Shown: positions 46,553 through 54,949 of the stretch, in pieces | How the letters are laid out: each line of letters opens with the position of its first letter | How positions within the stretch are numbered: position 1 is the stretch's first letter | NCBI GenBank assembly: GCA_002437725.1 | Contig: DJRF01000010.1 | Span: 354,960-418,959, forward strand | Length of the DNA stretch: 64,000 nt | Origin: Treponema sp. UBA6367 | Lineage (GTDB): Bacteria; Spirochaetota; Spirochaetia; Treponematales; Treponemataceae | Reading direction: 5' to 3' | Made by a program: the position numbers and the translations under genes | The notes under the pieces: model-generated | Databases searched by the model: none | The model's input: only the letters and a program-made list of their open reading frames with translations | What the model was told of the DNA's origin: nothing

Positions 46553-49014
46553 AAGATTTAGCAATAATTGTTCAATGCCGATTATCTTCTACAAGATTTC
46601 CTCAAAAAGCCTTAAAAGATTTAGGCGGAAAAACTGTTTTTCAGTGGGTTTTAGATGCCATGAAAAAAGTTCCTGCTGACTGGTACTATGTTGCAACAGA
46701 TTCTGCTTCAATGGCAGAACTTAAACCTATTGCCGAAAAATGCGGCTGGAATATAGTAGAAGGTCCTTTAGAAGATGTCCTTGATCGTTATTGCATGGTT
46801 ATAAAAAAAATCGGCTGTAAAACAGTTCTCCGTGCTACCGCAGATAATCCGTTTTTATTTTATGAAGCTGCAGCATCTTTGGTAGAAGAGTATCGCCGCC
46901 AAAAAAAAATAGGACCTTGCGATTACATTACCTGGACAGGCTTGCCGCACGGTTGCGGGGTAGAAGTTTTTGACTCGGCCTCCCTTTTAAAAGCTGCTTC
47001 TTTAACAAAAGACGCTTATGACCACGAGCACGTTGGGCCTGCAATCTATAACCACAAAAGTTCATTTACATCTTTGTTTTTTAAAGCTCCTGCAAGATTT
47101 TTTTATCCTGATTTTAGAACAACAATTGATACTCCTGCAGATTACAGGCGGGCTCTTGCAATAGTTAACAGTCTTTCAAAAGGAATCGCGCCAAGCGAAC
47201 CTTATACTACGGAACAAATTGTAAGCGCAATAAAGGATCCTTGTGTTCGCGATACAGTCTTGTTTTATCCGTGCACAAAAAAGGGTTTCGGAACAGGACA
47301 TTTAAGAAGATGCCTTAGCGCCGCTTTGGAAAGCGGTTCTTTCATTTATATTCCAGAAAATTCCGGGCTAGAAGAAACTGAATCTTTACTAAAGGAATGT
47401 GTTGATTCTGGACTAAAAGACTATCAGATTGTAAGAAAATTTCCTGAAGAAGGTGAATATTCACTGGTTGTGCTGGACAGTTTTTCGAGCGATAAAGAAC
47501 TTCTTGAAAAGTTAAGAAAAGTTGCCGTCGTCGCTTCAATTGATGAAGGCTCTCCAAATTCCTCTTATTGTGATTATCTTATCGATATAATTCCTTCTTA
47601 TAATCTAACTAGAAGCGCAAATATAAAAGATACTGCTTTTATGGAACTGCCCAAAAATCGAAAAAATCAATCTTACGAAAGAATCGAAAAAGTTTTGGTA
47701 TGTTTAGGCGGCGAAGATCCCGCTGAACTAGTTGTGCCTGCCGCTAATTTTTTTGCAGATGAAACTCGCGAAGTTACAGCAGTTCTTCCAGGTGTTCGTG
47801 CAAATTCAGCTTGTCCAACTGACGAAAAGAAAATTAAATATATCGAGCCTGTAAAAAATCTTAAAGAAGAGCTTTACAAGTATGATCTTGTTGTAACGCA
47901 CTATGGGCTTACAGCTTTTGAAGCAGTTTACGCAGGCTGCGCTGTTGTCCTTTTGGCAACAAGTCGCCTGCACGAAAATTTAGCAAAAAAATATGGCTTT
48001 TTGTGCTTGTCAAAGCATGATTTATTTACATTAGATGCAGAAACCGTATTAGAACAAAAAGACAAGTTGTATTCAACATTGATTTCTTCTCAAGAGCAAA
48101 AATCTTTAGGAAGATTTGTAAAAGAAATTTCACATGGGAAAAAATATCTTTGTCCAATTTGCAGGAAAAATAAAGTTGAAGTTGATTCTATTGTCGCGCG
48201 CACAAAAAATAGAACATTTCGCCGCTGTTCAGACTGTGGAATTTTATATGTTTCCTGGAATAAAGATGTAAATATGGATTACGGCAAAGACTATTTTGCG
48301 CAGCAGTATAAAAATCAGTATGGAAAAACTTATCTTGAAGATTTTGATTCCATAAAAAAAACTTGCACAAGAAGAGTTTGCGAAATAAACGGTCTAATAA
48401 AACTAAAAAATGATATAACTCCATCTATTTTGGATATAGGTTGCGCTTATGGACCATTTTTAGCAGCGGCTGCAGAAAATGGCTGGCATTCCTATGGAAC
48501 AGATGTTTCTAAAGACGCAATAGAATATGTCAGAAATAAATTGTTGTTTCCAGCGGTTCAAAGCAAGTTTCCAGAATTCGATGCCGCTAGTGAATTTGGT
48601 ATAAATCGTTTTGATGCTATTTCAATGTGGTACGTTATAGAACATTTTTCCGATTTAAAATCTGTTTTGCAAAAAGTAAATTCTCTTTTGCGCGATGGAG
48701 GAATTTTTGCATTTTCAACTCCAAGCGCTTCTGGAGTAAGCGCAAAAAAGAATACAAATGATTTTTTTGAAAAAAGTCCAGCCGACCATTTTACGCTTTG
48801 GGAACCTTCAAAGTGTTCTAAAATATTAAAAAAATTTGGTTTCAAAGTTGTAAAAATAGTTTCTACAGGTCATCACCCAGAGCGATTTCCAATGGTGAAA
48901 AACAATGCGCTTGGAAAAGACAGCTTGATTTATAAAATGTGCGGAGCTTTAAGCGTTGCTAACAAATTAGGCGATACTTTTGAAGTGTACTGCAAAAAGG
49001 TTGGAAATCAATGA
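46549..49014 (+). CDS. SpsF/PseG-like/methyltransferase three-domain fusion
   Basis: An 821-residue fusion. Residues 1-230: SpsF-type cytidylyltransferase (IIVQCRLSSTRFPQKALKDL, EGPLEDVLDRY, RATADNPF). Residues about 235-520: PseG-like sugar hydrolase/GT-B fold (TGHLRRCLSAAL, LVCLGGEDPAEL, VVTHYGLTAFEAVYAG). Residues about 530-560: zinc ribbon, CPICRK and CSDCG. Residues about 590-821: SAM methyltransferase (ILDIGCAYGPFLAAAAENGW, ISMWYVIEHFSDLKSVL). Together they would activate and modify a sugar, possibly for a flagellar or surface glycan; that target is inference. Overlaps both neighbours. Confidence 0.82.
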   Translation: MKDLAIIVQCRLSSTRFPQKALKDLGGKTVFQWVLDAMKKVPADWYYVATDSASMAELKPIAEKCGWNIVEGPLEDVLDRYCMVIKKIGCKTVLRATADNPFLFYEAAASLVEEYRRQKKIGPCDYITWTGLPHGCGVEVFDSASLLKAASLTKDAYDHEHVGPAIYNHKSSFTSLFFKAPARFFYPDFRTTIDTPADYRRALAIVNSLSKGIAPSEPYTTEQIVSAIKDPCVRDTVLFYPCTKKGFGTGHLRRCLSAALESGSFIYIPENSGLEETESLLKECVDSGLKDYQIVRKFPEEGEYSLVVLDSFSSDKELLEKLRKVAVVASIDEGSPNSSYCDYLIDIIPSYNLTRSANIKDTAFMELPKNRKNQSYERIEKVLVCLGGEDPAELVVPAANFFADETREVTAVLPGVRANSACPTDEKKIKYIEPVKNLKEELYKYDLVVTHYGLTAFEAVYAGCAVVLLATSRLHENLAKKYGFLCLSKHDLFTLDAETVLEQKDKLYSTLISSQEQKSLGRFVKEISHGKKYLCPICRKNKVEVDSIVARTKNRTFRRCSDCGILYVSWNKDVNMDYGKDYFAQQYKNQYGKTYLEDFDSIKKTCTRRVCEINGLIKLKNDITPSILDIGCAYGPFLAAAAENGWHSYGTDVSKDAIEYVRNKLLFPAVQSKFPEFDAASEFGINRFDAISMWYVIEHFSDLKSVLQKVNSLLRDGGIFAFSTPSASGVSAKKNTNDFFEKSPADHFTLWEPSKCSKILKKFGFKVVKIVSTGHHPERFPMVKNNALGKDSLIYKMCGALSVANKLGDTFEVYCKKVGNQ

Positions 49015-50636
49015 ATTCAAAGTCTGTTTTGATTTTAGGAGCTGGATTGATGCAAAAACCTGCAATTTTGGCAGCAAAGTCCTTAAAGCTAAAAACTTTT
49101 GTAATAGATGCTGACAAAAATGCTGTTTGTGTTCCTCTTGCAGACCATTTTGAGTGCATAGACTTAAAAGATAAAGATTCGATTTATAATTATGCAAAAG
49201 AATTAAAGTCTACAGAAAATCTTTCTGGAATTTTTACTGCAGGAACTGATTTTTCTACAAGCGTAAGTTATTCCGCGCAAAAATTAGGGTTTTCTTGTCA
49301 TTCTTATGAAAGCACCTTAAATGCAAGTATAAAAACTCGTATGCGAAAATGCTTTGCTGATTCAGGTGTGCCTTCTCCTAAGTTTTTCAGTTTTTCAGAA
49401 AACGAAATTACGCAGGCAAGAGTTTTGTACGCTACAGAAACACTCGGTTATCCTTGCGTTGTAAAGCCTGTGGATAATATGGGCGCTCGTGGCTGCAGAA
49501 TGATTCGAAGTTGGACAGAATCCTATAATGCTGCTTGCATTGCTGCAAAAAATTCAAGAACCAGCACAATAATAATAGAAAAATACATGGATGGACCGGA
49601 ATTTTCCATTGACGCAATAGTTTATAAAAATACGCTTACAATAACAGGCTTTGCAGACAGGCATATTTTTTATCCGCCTTATTTTATAGAAGTTGGGCAT
49701 ACAATGCCTTCAAAAGCAGAAAAAATAATAAAAGATGAGCTTATAGCAGCCTTTGCCTCTGGCATAAAAGCGTTAGGTCTTTCGTGTGGAGTTGCGAAGG
49801 CAGATATAAAGTATACAAAAAATGGTCCTCAGATAGGAGAAATAGCCGCGCGGCTTTCCGGCGGATATATGTCTGGTTGGACATATCCGTATGCGTCTGG
49901 CTGCAATCTTACAGAGCAAGCTCTTTTAATTGCTTGCGGAGAAGAACCTTCATGGCTTTTAGAGCATAGAGTTCCTGTAAAAGTAGAGCAAAGTCCGTTT
50001 TTAGTATTCGAGCTTCCTTGCAAAAATGTAAGCGCCGAACGCTGCTGGCTTTCTATCCCTGGAAAAGTAAAAGAAATTGAAGGATTTGAAAACGCTCAAA
50101 AAGTTCCATTTGTAAAAGATGTTCTTCCTCGAAACGTAAAAAAAGGAGATTCTGTAGATTTTCCTAGAAATAATGTGCAAAAGTGCGGAAATGTCATTTC
50201 ACTTGCTCACTCCTTTGAAAAAGCGGAAAACTCTGCTCAAAAAGCAGTTTCCAATATTCTTATAAGGCTTGAACCAAATAATCCTGAAACAGAAACTTTT
50301 TTAAGTTCAAAACAGCATCCTGATGAAAAAGGTTTTCCTCCAGATGCTTTTGAACTTTTTAAGGAGCTAAAAAAATACGAGCTTTCTGGCTTTATAGAAA
50401 AAAATGCTTCTGTTCTTGAAAAATTACCAATAGATTTTGTAGAGCTTTTAAAATCTTCTAAAAGCGATTGGTCATATATGAACGCATACGAAGCAGCTTG
50501 CCGCTTTGACTTATTAATGCCGTGCCACCCGATTATGGAAAAAAAGCGTTTTTGGTCGGCATTGCTAAAAGGCGGACTTCAAGCTGCTATTTATGTTTCA
50601 GATTCTTATGCCGAAAATGAATTGGGTAAAAAATGA
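49011..50636 (+). CDS. ATP-grasp enzyme
   Basis: A 541-residue protein. Pre-ATP-grasp Rossmann part (SVLILGAGLMQKPAILAAKS), then ATP-grasp core: SPKFFSF, LGYPCVVKPVDNMGARGCRM, IIEKYMDGPEFSIDAIV, DIKYTKNGPQIGEIAARLSG. C-terminal 120 residues are helical and unassigned (PDAFELFKELKKYELSG). This group makes carboxylate-amine bonds; with the preceding fusion it could link an amino acid to a sugar, but substrate is unknown. ATGA overlaps on both sides. Confidence 0.8.
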   Translation: MNSKSVLILGAGLMQKPAILAAKSLKLKTFVIDADKNAVCVPLADHFECIDLKDKDSIYNYAKELKSTENLSGIFTAGTDFSTSVSYSAQKLGFSCHSYESTLNASIKTRMRKCFADSGVPSPKFFSFSENEITQARVLYATETLGYPCVVKPVDNMGARGCRMIRSWTESYNAACIAAKNSRTSTIIIEKYMDGPEFSIDAIVYKNTLTITGFADRHIFYPPYFIEVGHTMPSKAEKIIKDELIAAFASGIKALGLSCGVAKADIKYTKNGPQIGEIAARLSGGYMSGWTYPYASGCNLTEQALLIACGEEPSWLLEHRVPVKVEQSPFLVFELPCKNVSAERCWLSIPGKVKEIEGFENAQKVPFVKDVLPRNVKKGDSVDFPRNNVQKCGNVISLAHSFEKAENSAQKAVSNILIRLEPNNPETETFLSSKQHPDEKGFPPDAFELFKELKKYELSGFIEKNASVLEKLPIDFVELLKSSKSDWSYMNAYEAACRFDLLMPCHPIMEKKRFWSALLKGGLQAAIYVSDSYAENELGKK

Positions 50637-51667
50637 AAAAAAATATACTTGTTTTTGCAATTTTTCTGTCAATCTGCTTTCCTCTTTTTTCACAAAATTC
50701 TGTGCAGTTGCTTCCAAGCGCCCAGGAAAATGGTATGGAGTTTTTTTGGGATACTTTTACAGGCGCTGGTATTCTTGAAAAAAATGGACATCAGTTTTCT
50801 TTTATGGCAGGTGAAAGTATTGCCATTCTTGACAGCTCCTTATTAATACTTACAGATGCTCCTTCAGTTGATAAAAACGGAACTCTTCTTGTTTCTCAGA
50901 AATTTTTAGAAGATGCAAAAGAACATTTGGATTCTGATTTTTCAAAAGGTGGATACAGAATAGGAGCAATTCTAATAGATCCAGGACACGGAGGAAAAGA
51001 TCCCGGAGCTGTCGGCAATTTTATTGTAAACGGAAAAAACATAAAAGTTCAGGAAAAAGATGTAGTCCTTTCTGTAGGAGCAAAACTTTGCGCCTTGTTA
51101 AAAAAGCAGTATCCGCAGAAGCAGATTCTTATGACGCGCGCTAAAGATATTTTTCTAACATTGAATCAGAGAACAGAAATTGCCAATAGCGTAAAACTTG
51201 GTGAAAATGAGGCCATTTTGTATATTTCAATTCATGCAAATGCTTCCTTAGATAAAAAAGCAAGCGGTTATGAAGTATGGTATCTTTCACCAGGATACAG
51301 GCGTACTGTTATAGACAAATCTGCCGCTGACAACGACATGACTCTTTTCCCAATTTTAAATTCTATGATGGAAGAAGAATATACTACAGAAAGCATTCTT
51401 ATAGCGAAATTTATAATGGACGGTTTGCAGCTTCAGATTGGCGATAAGGCGAAGGCTAGGGGAATAAAGGCTGAAGAATGGTTTGTTGTAAAACATTCTA
51501 ATATGCCGAGCGTCCTTATAGAAGTCGGTTTTGTTACAAATCAACAGGAAGCCTTAAATCTTAATACAGATGCTTACTTGCAAAAGACTGCCACAGGGAT
51601 ATATAATGGTATCAATGCATTTGTAACGCATTTTGAACGTTCAAGAGGATTTACATCAATAAAATGA
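50633..51667 (+). CDS. N-acetylmuramoyl-L-alanine amidase (Amidase_3)
   Basis: A 344-residue secreted amidase. Signal peptide of about 20 residues ending PLFSQ. Catalytic domain from about 110: IDPGHGGKDPGA with Zn His119, Glu141 in VQEKD, SIHANA with His201, and IEVGF with Glu297. It would cleave peptidoglycan cross-link stems, for example for flagellar assembly or cell separation. A short N-terminal beta domain (about 25-100) precedes. The stop overlaps the next ATG. Confidence 0.92.
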   Translation: MKKNILVFAIFLSICFPLFSQNSVQLLPSAQENGMEFFWDTFTGAGILEKNGHQFSFMAGESIAILDSSLLILTDAPSVDKNGTLLVSQKFLEDAKEHLDSDFSKGGYRIGAILIDPGHGGKDPGAVGNFIVNGKNIKVQEKDVVLSVGAKLCALLKKQYPQKQILMTRAKDIFLTLNQRTEIANSVKLGENEAILYISIHANASLDKKASGYEVWYLSPGYRRTVIDKSAADNDMTLFPILNSMMEEEYTTESILIAKFIMDGLQLQIGDKAKARGIKAEEWFVVKHSNMPSVLIEVGFVTNQQEALNLNTDAYLQKTATGIYNGINAFVTHFERSRGFTSIK

Positions 51668-52131
51668 AAAATAACATAATAAGTTTAAAAAGAAGGTCTT
51701 GGATTTTTGTTTTTACGATAATAATTTCGCTTTTAATTTCTGTTTTTTTCTTTTTTTTAAATTTTCCGGGAATTAGAAAATCTTTTATTTACAAAGCTTC
51801 TGATTCAGATGTTCTTAGAATTGAGCACAAATATATTCCCTTAGGTAGAGAATCTGAAAGAATTGTCACTTACGTAAACGAATTGCTTTTAGGACCTGTT
51901 TCTGAACACTGCATTCCAGTTTTTGAAAAAGGAACAAAGTTGCTTTCTTGTTTTAAAAGAAATGGAATTCTTTATGTGGATATTTCTGAAGATGCATTAA
52001 AAGGTAATGCTGTTTCTACAGATTTTAGACAGCAGATTGCACTGTTTAAAAAAAATGTGCAAAGAAATTTTCCTACATTAAAAGAAATAGAACTTTTTAT
52101 TGAAGGAAAATCGCTTTTTGATGGTGAATGA
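51664..52131 (+). CDS. GerMN-domain membrane protein
   Basis: A 155-residue protein: N-terminal helix IFVFTIIISLLISVFFFFL (about 14-32) and a GerMN domain (RIVTYVNELLLGPVSEHCIP, NGILYVDISEDALKG, FRQQIALFKKNVQRNFP). Such domains lie outside the membrane and often accompany cell-wall enzymes. Coupled to the amidase by 4-bp overlap; last gene before flaA. Confidence 0.78.
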   Translation: MKNNIISLKRRSWIFVFTIIISLLISVFFFFLNFPGIRKSFIYKASDSDVLRIEHKYIPLGRESERIVTYVNELLLGPVSEHCIPVFEKGTKLLSCFKRNGILYVDISEDALKGNAVSTDFRQQIALFKKNVQRNFPTLKEIELFIEGKSLFDGE

Positions 52132-52155
52132 ACCGCTTATTTACCTTCAAAAGCG

Positions 52156-52184
52156 TTGACAAATTATGGGTCTTAATGGATAAT
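52156..52184 (+). promoter_or_regulatory. Promoter of flaA
   Basis: TTGACA (52156-52161), 17 nt, GATAAT (52179-52184). A sigma-70 type promoter, separate from the operon upstream. Confidence 0.72.
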
Positions 52185-52229
52185 ATAGTTTATACAAGGC
52201 TACATCGCATTTTTTAAAAGGAGCTTCTT

Positions 52230-53309
52230 ATGAAGAGGACTTTTTCAATTGTAGCAGCTGCTATGCTGCTTGCTGGTGGCATTGCTTTTGCAGAAGAAGC
52301 AGTTGTCATCGATTTTACATTGCTTAATGCAGATTGTGTTTCTGATGAAAATGGTAATCCAACAGAAAACAGCCGCACAGTAATGGATTTTTCTAAATCT
52401 GCAGGTGCAACATTTACAGAAGATCAAAAAGATCTTATGAAGACATCACTCGCGCTTCCACGTTGGGAAGTTAGTTTGAACTCATCTGCACGTAACGTAC
52501 AGAGTCTTGCACTTTCAACAGTTGTTGCTGCTCCTGTAAAAAGCACAGCAAATGTTCCTTTTGCAGGTTCTGATGTAATGGGTGTTCGCATTGTGTTCCC
52601 GGAATGGAATGCTAACGCTTATGCTTATATCAAACCACCTTTTGAGATTCCTGCTTATGAACCTTATGCTTCAGCAGACGAAAATGGAAACAGACAGGCT
52701 CCTACTGATGAAGAAAAAGCGACAGGAAAAACTCTTTTTGAAGGCGGTTTTGGTATTGTAAAGAACGTTGGAACAGTAAAATCAATTGCAGTTACAACTA
52801 TGGGCATGAACTATCCTGAAGGTCTTTACGTTCTTCTAAAAGATACTGATGGTGTTGAACGCCGCTATTTTATGGGTTATCTTGACTTTGACGGTTGGAA
52901 AACTCTTACTTGGAACAACCCACAGTACATTTCTGAAATTCGCAATAGAGAAATTCGTGTATATCCAGTTTATCCTCGTGGACTTCCTTTTGTAAAGTTT
53001 ACTGGATTCCAGATTACTCGTGATGCAAATCACATTGGTGGCGACTACATTGGTTACTTCAAAGATGTAAAGATTATTTACGACAAGGCTCTTCTTACAT
53101 CTGACAGAGATATTGCAGACGAAGATCTTTGGGGAATTATTTCTAAGAAAGAAGCTGACCGTCAGGCTGCTGAAATGTCTAAATTTGGAAATAAGCAGGT
53201 TAATCGCTATCTTGAAAGCGCAAAACAGGCTAGAGAATCTGAATTTTCATCAAGTTTGAATGCAGATTCAAATTCTAACGCATCTAATTCTGTAGAAGAA
53301 GCTAAATAA
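52230..53309 (+). CDS. flaA: Flagellar filament outer layer protein FlaA
   Basis: A 359-residue sheath protein of the periplasmic flagellum. Signal peptide MKRTFSIVAAAMLLAGGIAF ending AFA-EE. The mature part has WEVSLNSSARNVQSLALS, GVRIVFPEWNANAYAYIKPP, IKSIAVTTMGMNYPEGLYVL-like segments and HIGGDYIGYFKDVKIIYDKA. The Ser/Asn-rich tail (FSSSLNADSNSNASNS) is typical of longer treponemal FlaA. RBS AAAAGGAGC. Own promoter and a strong terminator mark a highly expressed gene. Confidence 0.95.
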   Translation: MKRTFSIVAAAMLLAGGIAFAEEAVVIDFTLLNADCVSDENGNPTENSRTVMDFSKSAGATFTEDQKDLMKTSLALPRWEVSLNSSARNVQSLALSTVVAAPVKSTANVPFAGSDVMGVRIVFPEWNANAYAYIKPPFEIPAYEPYASADENGNRQAPTDEEKATGKTLFEGGFGIVKNVGTVKSIAVTTMGMNYPEGLYVLLKDTDGVERRYFMGYLDFDGWKTLTWNNPQYISEIRNREIRVYPVYPRGLPFVKFTGFQITRDANHIGGDYIGYFKDVKIIYDKALLTSDRDIADEDLWGIISKKEADRQAAEMSKFGNKQVNRYLESAKQARESEFSSSLNADSNSNASNSVEEAK

Positions 53310-53325
53310 CTTTTAGTTTAATTTG

Positions 53326-53365
53326 AAAAAAATGGCTGTTCATTTTTTGAACAGCCATTTTTTTT
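53326..53365 (+). terminator. Terminator of flaA
   Basis: AAAATGGCTGTTCA (53329-53342) and TGAACAGCCATTTT (53348-53361), then T-rich. Confidence 0.93.
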
Positions 53366-53400
53366 GTTGTAAATAAATTAATGTGATGTACAATATAAGT

Positions 53401-54669
53401 ATGATTACACCACAGAATGACATAAATATTTACTCTTCTATTCCAGCAAAAAATTCTTTAAAGAAAATATATGAAGATTATACTCCTTATTTAGAGCAGA
53501 TAATGCAAAAAATAAAGGAGATGCTAATAAAAGAAATAAAACTTTCATCCCAGCCAACTTATAAGGCTCGAATAAAAAGCTTTGAAAGTTATTATAAAAA
53601 AGTGCTTCGCCAGCATCCAAAAGAAGCTGCAGAAAGTTCTAGTCTAGTTTGTCTAACTGATATGATGGGGATTAGAATCATCTGTACCTTTTTAGAAGAT
53701 ATTCAGGAAGTCAGAGAACAAATAAGTTCAATGTTTGATGTAAAGGAAATAGAAATAAAAGGGGCGAATCAAAGTTTTAGAGAGTTTGGATACGAATCAA
53801 TTCATGTTTTGATTGGAATTCCTAAAGAGTTTATTCCTAATAATCTTCCTGAAAAAATAAAGATTCCAGATGAGCTTGTTTGTGAAATTCAGATTCGCAC
53901 TATTTTGCAAGATGCCTGGGCTGAAGTTGAACACGAACTTATCTACAAAACTGAATTTACTCCTTTTGATATGCCTTTAAGAAGAAAACTTGCTTCTATG
54001 AATGCTTCTCTTAGCCTTGCAGATATAATTTTTCAAGAAATCCGTGATTATCAAAAAAATCTCCAAACAGAAATGAATACAAGGCGTCGTTCGTTTTACG
54101 AAAAAGCTGATGAGCTTACAGATTCTATGATTGGAAAATCTGCGCAGGAAAAATCAATAGAACGGGTTAATCCTTATGTCCATGGAACAATCGATGAAAT
54201 GATTCTTTCTGCTATCCGTGCGCACAATTTGGGTGATTTGGAAACTGCTATAAAAATTTATACGCGCATAATTGAATCTAAGCCTGCTCCAAATAACATA
54301 GTGCTTGGCGTAATACACAAGCATCGTGGAATGGCGTATTTTGCGAAAAATGATTACGATAACGCTCTTTTAGACTTTAAAAAATCATTTGAGCTTGATA
54401 AAACTTCATTTCGTTCTATTTACTATGAAGGTATTGTTTATTCGATTCAAAAAAAATATGAGCAGGCAATTGAATGTTTTTCAAAGTCTCTTGAACTAAA
54501 TGAATATCAGTCTCATGCGTTTTTTAGAAGAGCTATTGCTTATTACGAATTGAGCCAGTATGAAAATGCAATGAACGATATTGTTGCCGCGCAAAGATTG
54601 GGCTTAGAAGATCCGGGATTGGAAGAGCTTCATTCAAAGCTTATGAAAAAATTTGATATGAATATGTAA
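53401..54669 (+). CDS. RelA/SpoT-type (p)ppGpp synthetase with TPR tail
   Basis: 422 residues from ATG 53401. Synthetase domain at about 20-220: YKARIKSFESYYKK, LTDMMGIRIICTF, FGYESIHVLIGI and CEIQIRTILQDAWAEVEHEL, the full set of substrate-binding motifs, with no HD hydrolase domain. Then three TPRs from about 275 (HRGMAYFAKNDYDNALLDFK, YEGIVYSIQKKYEQAIECFS, RRAIAYYELSQYENAMNDI). Small alarmone synthetase fused to TPR, likely tuned by a partner. No SD; TACAAT lies just before ATG, so the start is probably leaderless. Confidence 0.85.
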   Translation: MITPQNDINIYSSIPAKNSLKKIYEDYTPYLEQIMQKIKEMLIKEIKLSSQPTYKARIKSFESYYKKVLRQHPKEAAESSSLVCLTDMMGIRIICTFLEDIQEVREQISSMFDVKEIEIKGANQSFREFGYESIHVLIGIPKEFIPNNLPEKIKIPDELVCEIQIRTILQDAWAEVEHELIYKTEFTPFDMPLRRKLASMNASLSLADIIFQEIRDYQKNLQTEMNTRRRSFYEKADELTDSMIGKSAQEKSIERVNPYVHGTIDEMILSAIRAHNLGDLETAIKIYTRIIESKPAPNNIVLGVIHKHRGMAYFAKNDYDNALLDFKKSFELDKTSFRSIYYEGIVYSIQKKYEQAIECFSKSLELNEYQSHAFFRRAIAYYELSQYENAMNDIVAAQRLGLEDPGLEELHSKLMKKFDMNM

Positions 54670-54755
54670 ACGTAATATTGTCTTTTGTAATGGGTCTAAA
54701 GTCTAGTTTTTTAACTGAAACTTAATCAAATTTGAGACAATTTTTTAAAATCATA

Positions 54756-54784
54756 TTGACCAAATTATCTTGGTTTGATATTAT
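54756..54784 (+). promoter_or_regulatory. Promoter of tRNA-Glu
   Basis: TTGACC (54756-54761), 17 nt, TATTAT (54779-54784), 23 nt before the mature 5' end. Confidence 0.75.
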
Positions 54785-54807
54785 CCTTACATCAATGTGA
54801 ATTGTAT

Positions 54808-54879
54808 GTCTCCCTCGTCTAGTGGTTAGGACATCGGGTTTTCATCCCGACAACATGGGTTCAATTCCCGTGGGAGATG
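54808..54879 (+). tRNA. tRNA-Glu (UUC)
   Basis: Acceptor GTCTCCC pairs with GGGAGAT (one G-U), D arm TCGTCTAGTGGTTAGGACA, anticodon stem TCGGG/CCCGA with loop TTTTCAT giving anticodon TTC, T arm GGGTTCAATTCCC. 72 nt with discriminator G; CCA not encoded. Confidence 0.95.
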
Positions 54880-54885
54880 TTTTTG

Positions 54886-54916
54886 CCCTATGTAATGTTT
54901 GTTACATAGGGTTTTT
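54886..54916 (+). terminator. Terminator of tRNA-Glu
   Basis: CCCTATGTAA (54886-54895), 6-nt loop, TTACATAGGG (54902-54911), T5. It also lies in the leader of the helicase gene. Confidence 0.88.
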
Positions 54917-54949
54917 ACTTTAACGGCGATTTTCAGCAGCGAGGTATTT

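Noticed and set aside
54899..54949. TTG-initiated extension of the DinG-like helicase
   Set aside because: It would start within the tRNA-Glu terminator hairpin; ATG 54950 has a GAGG sequence.
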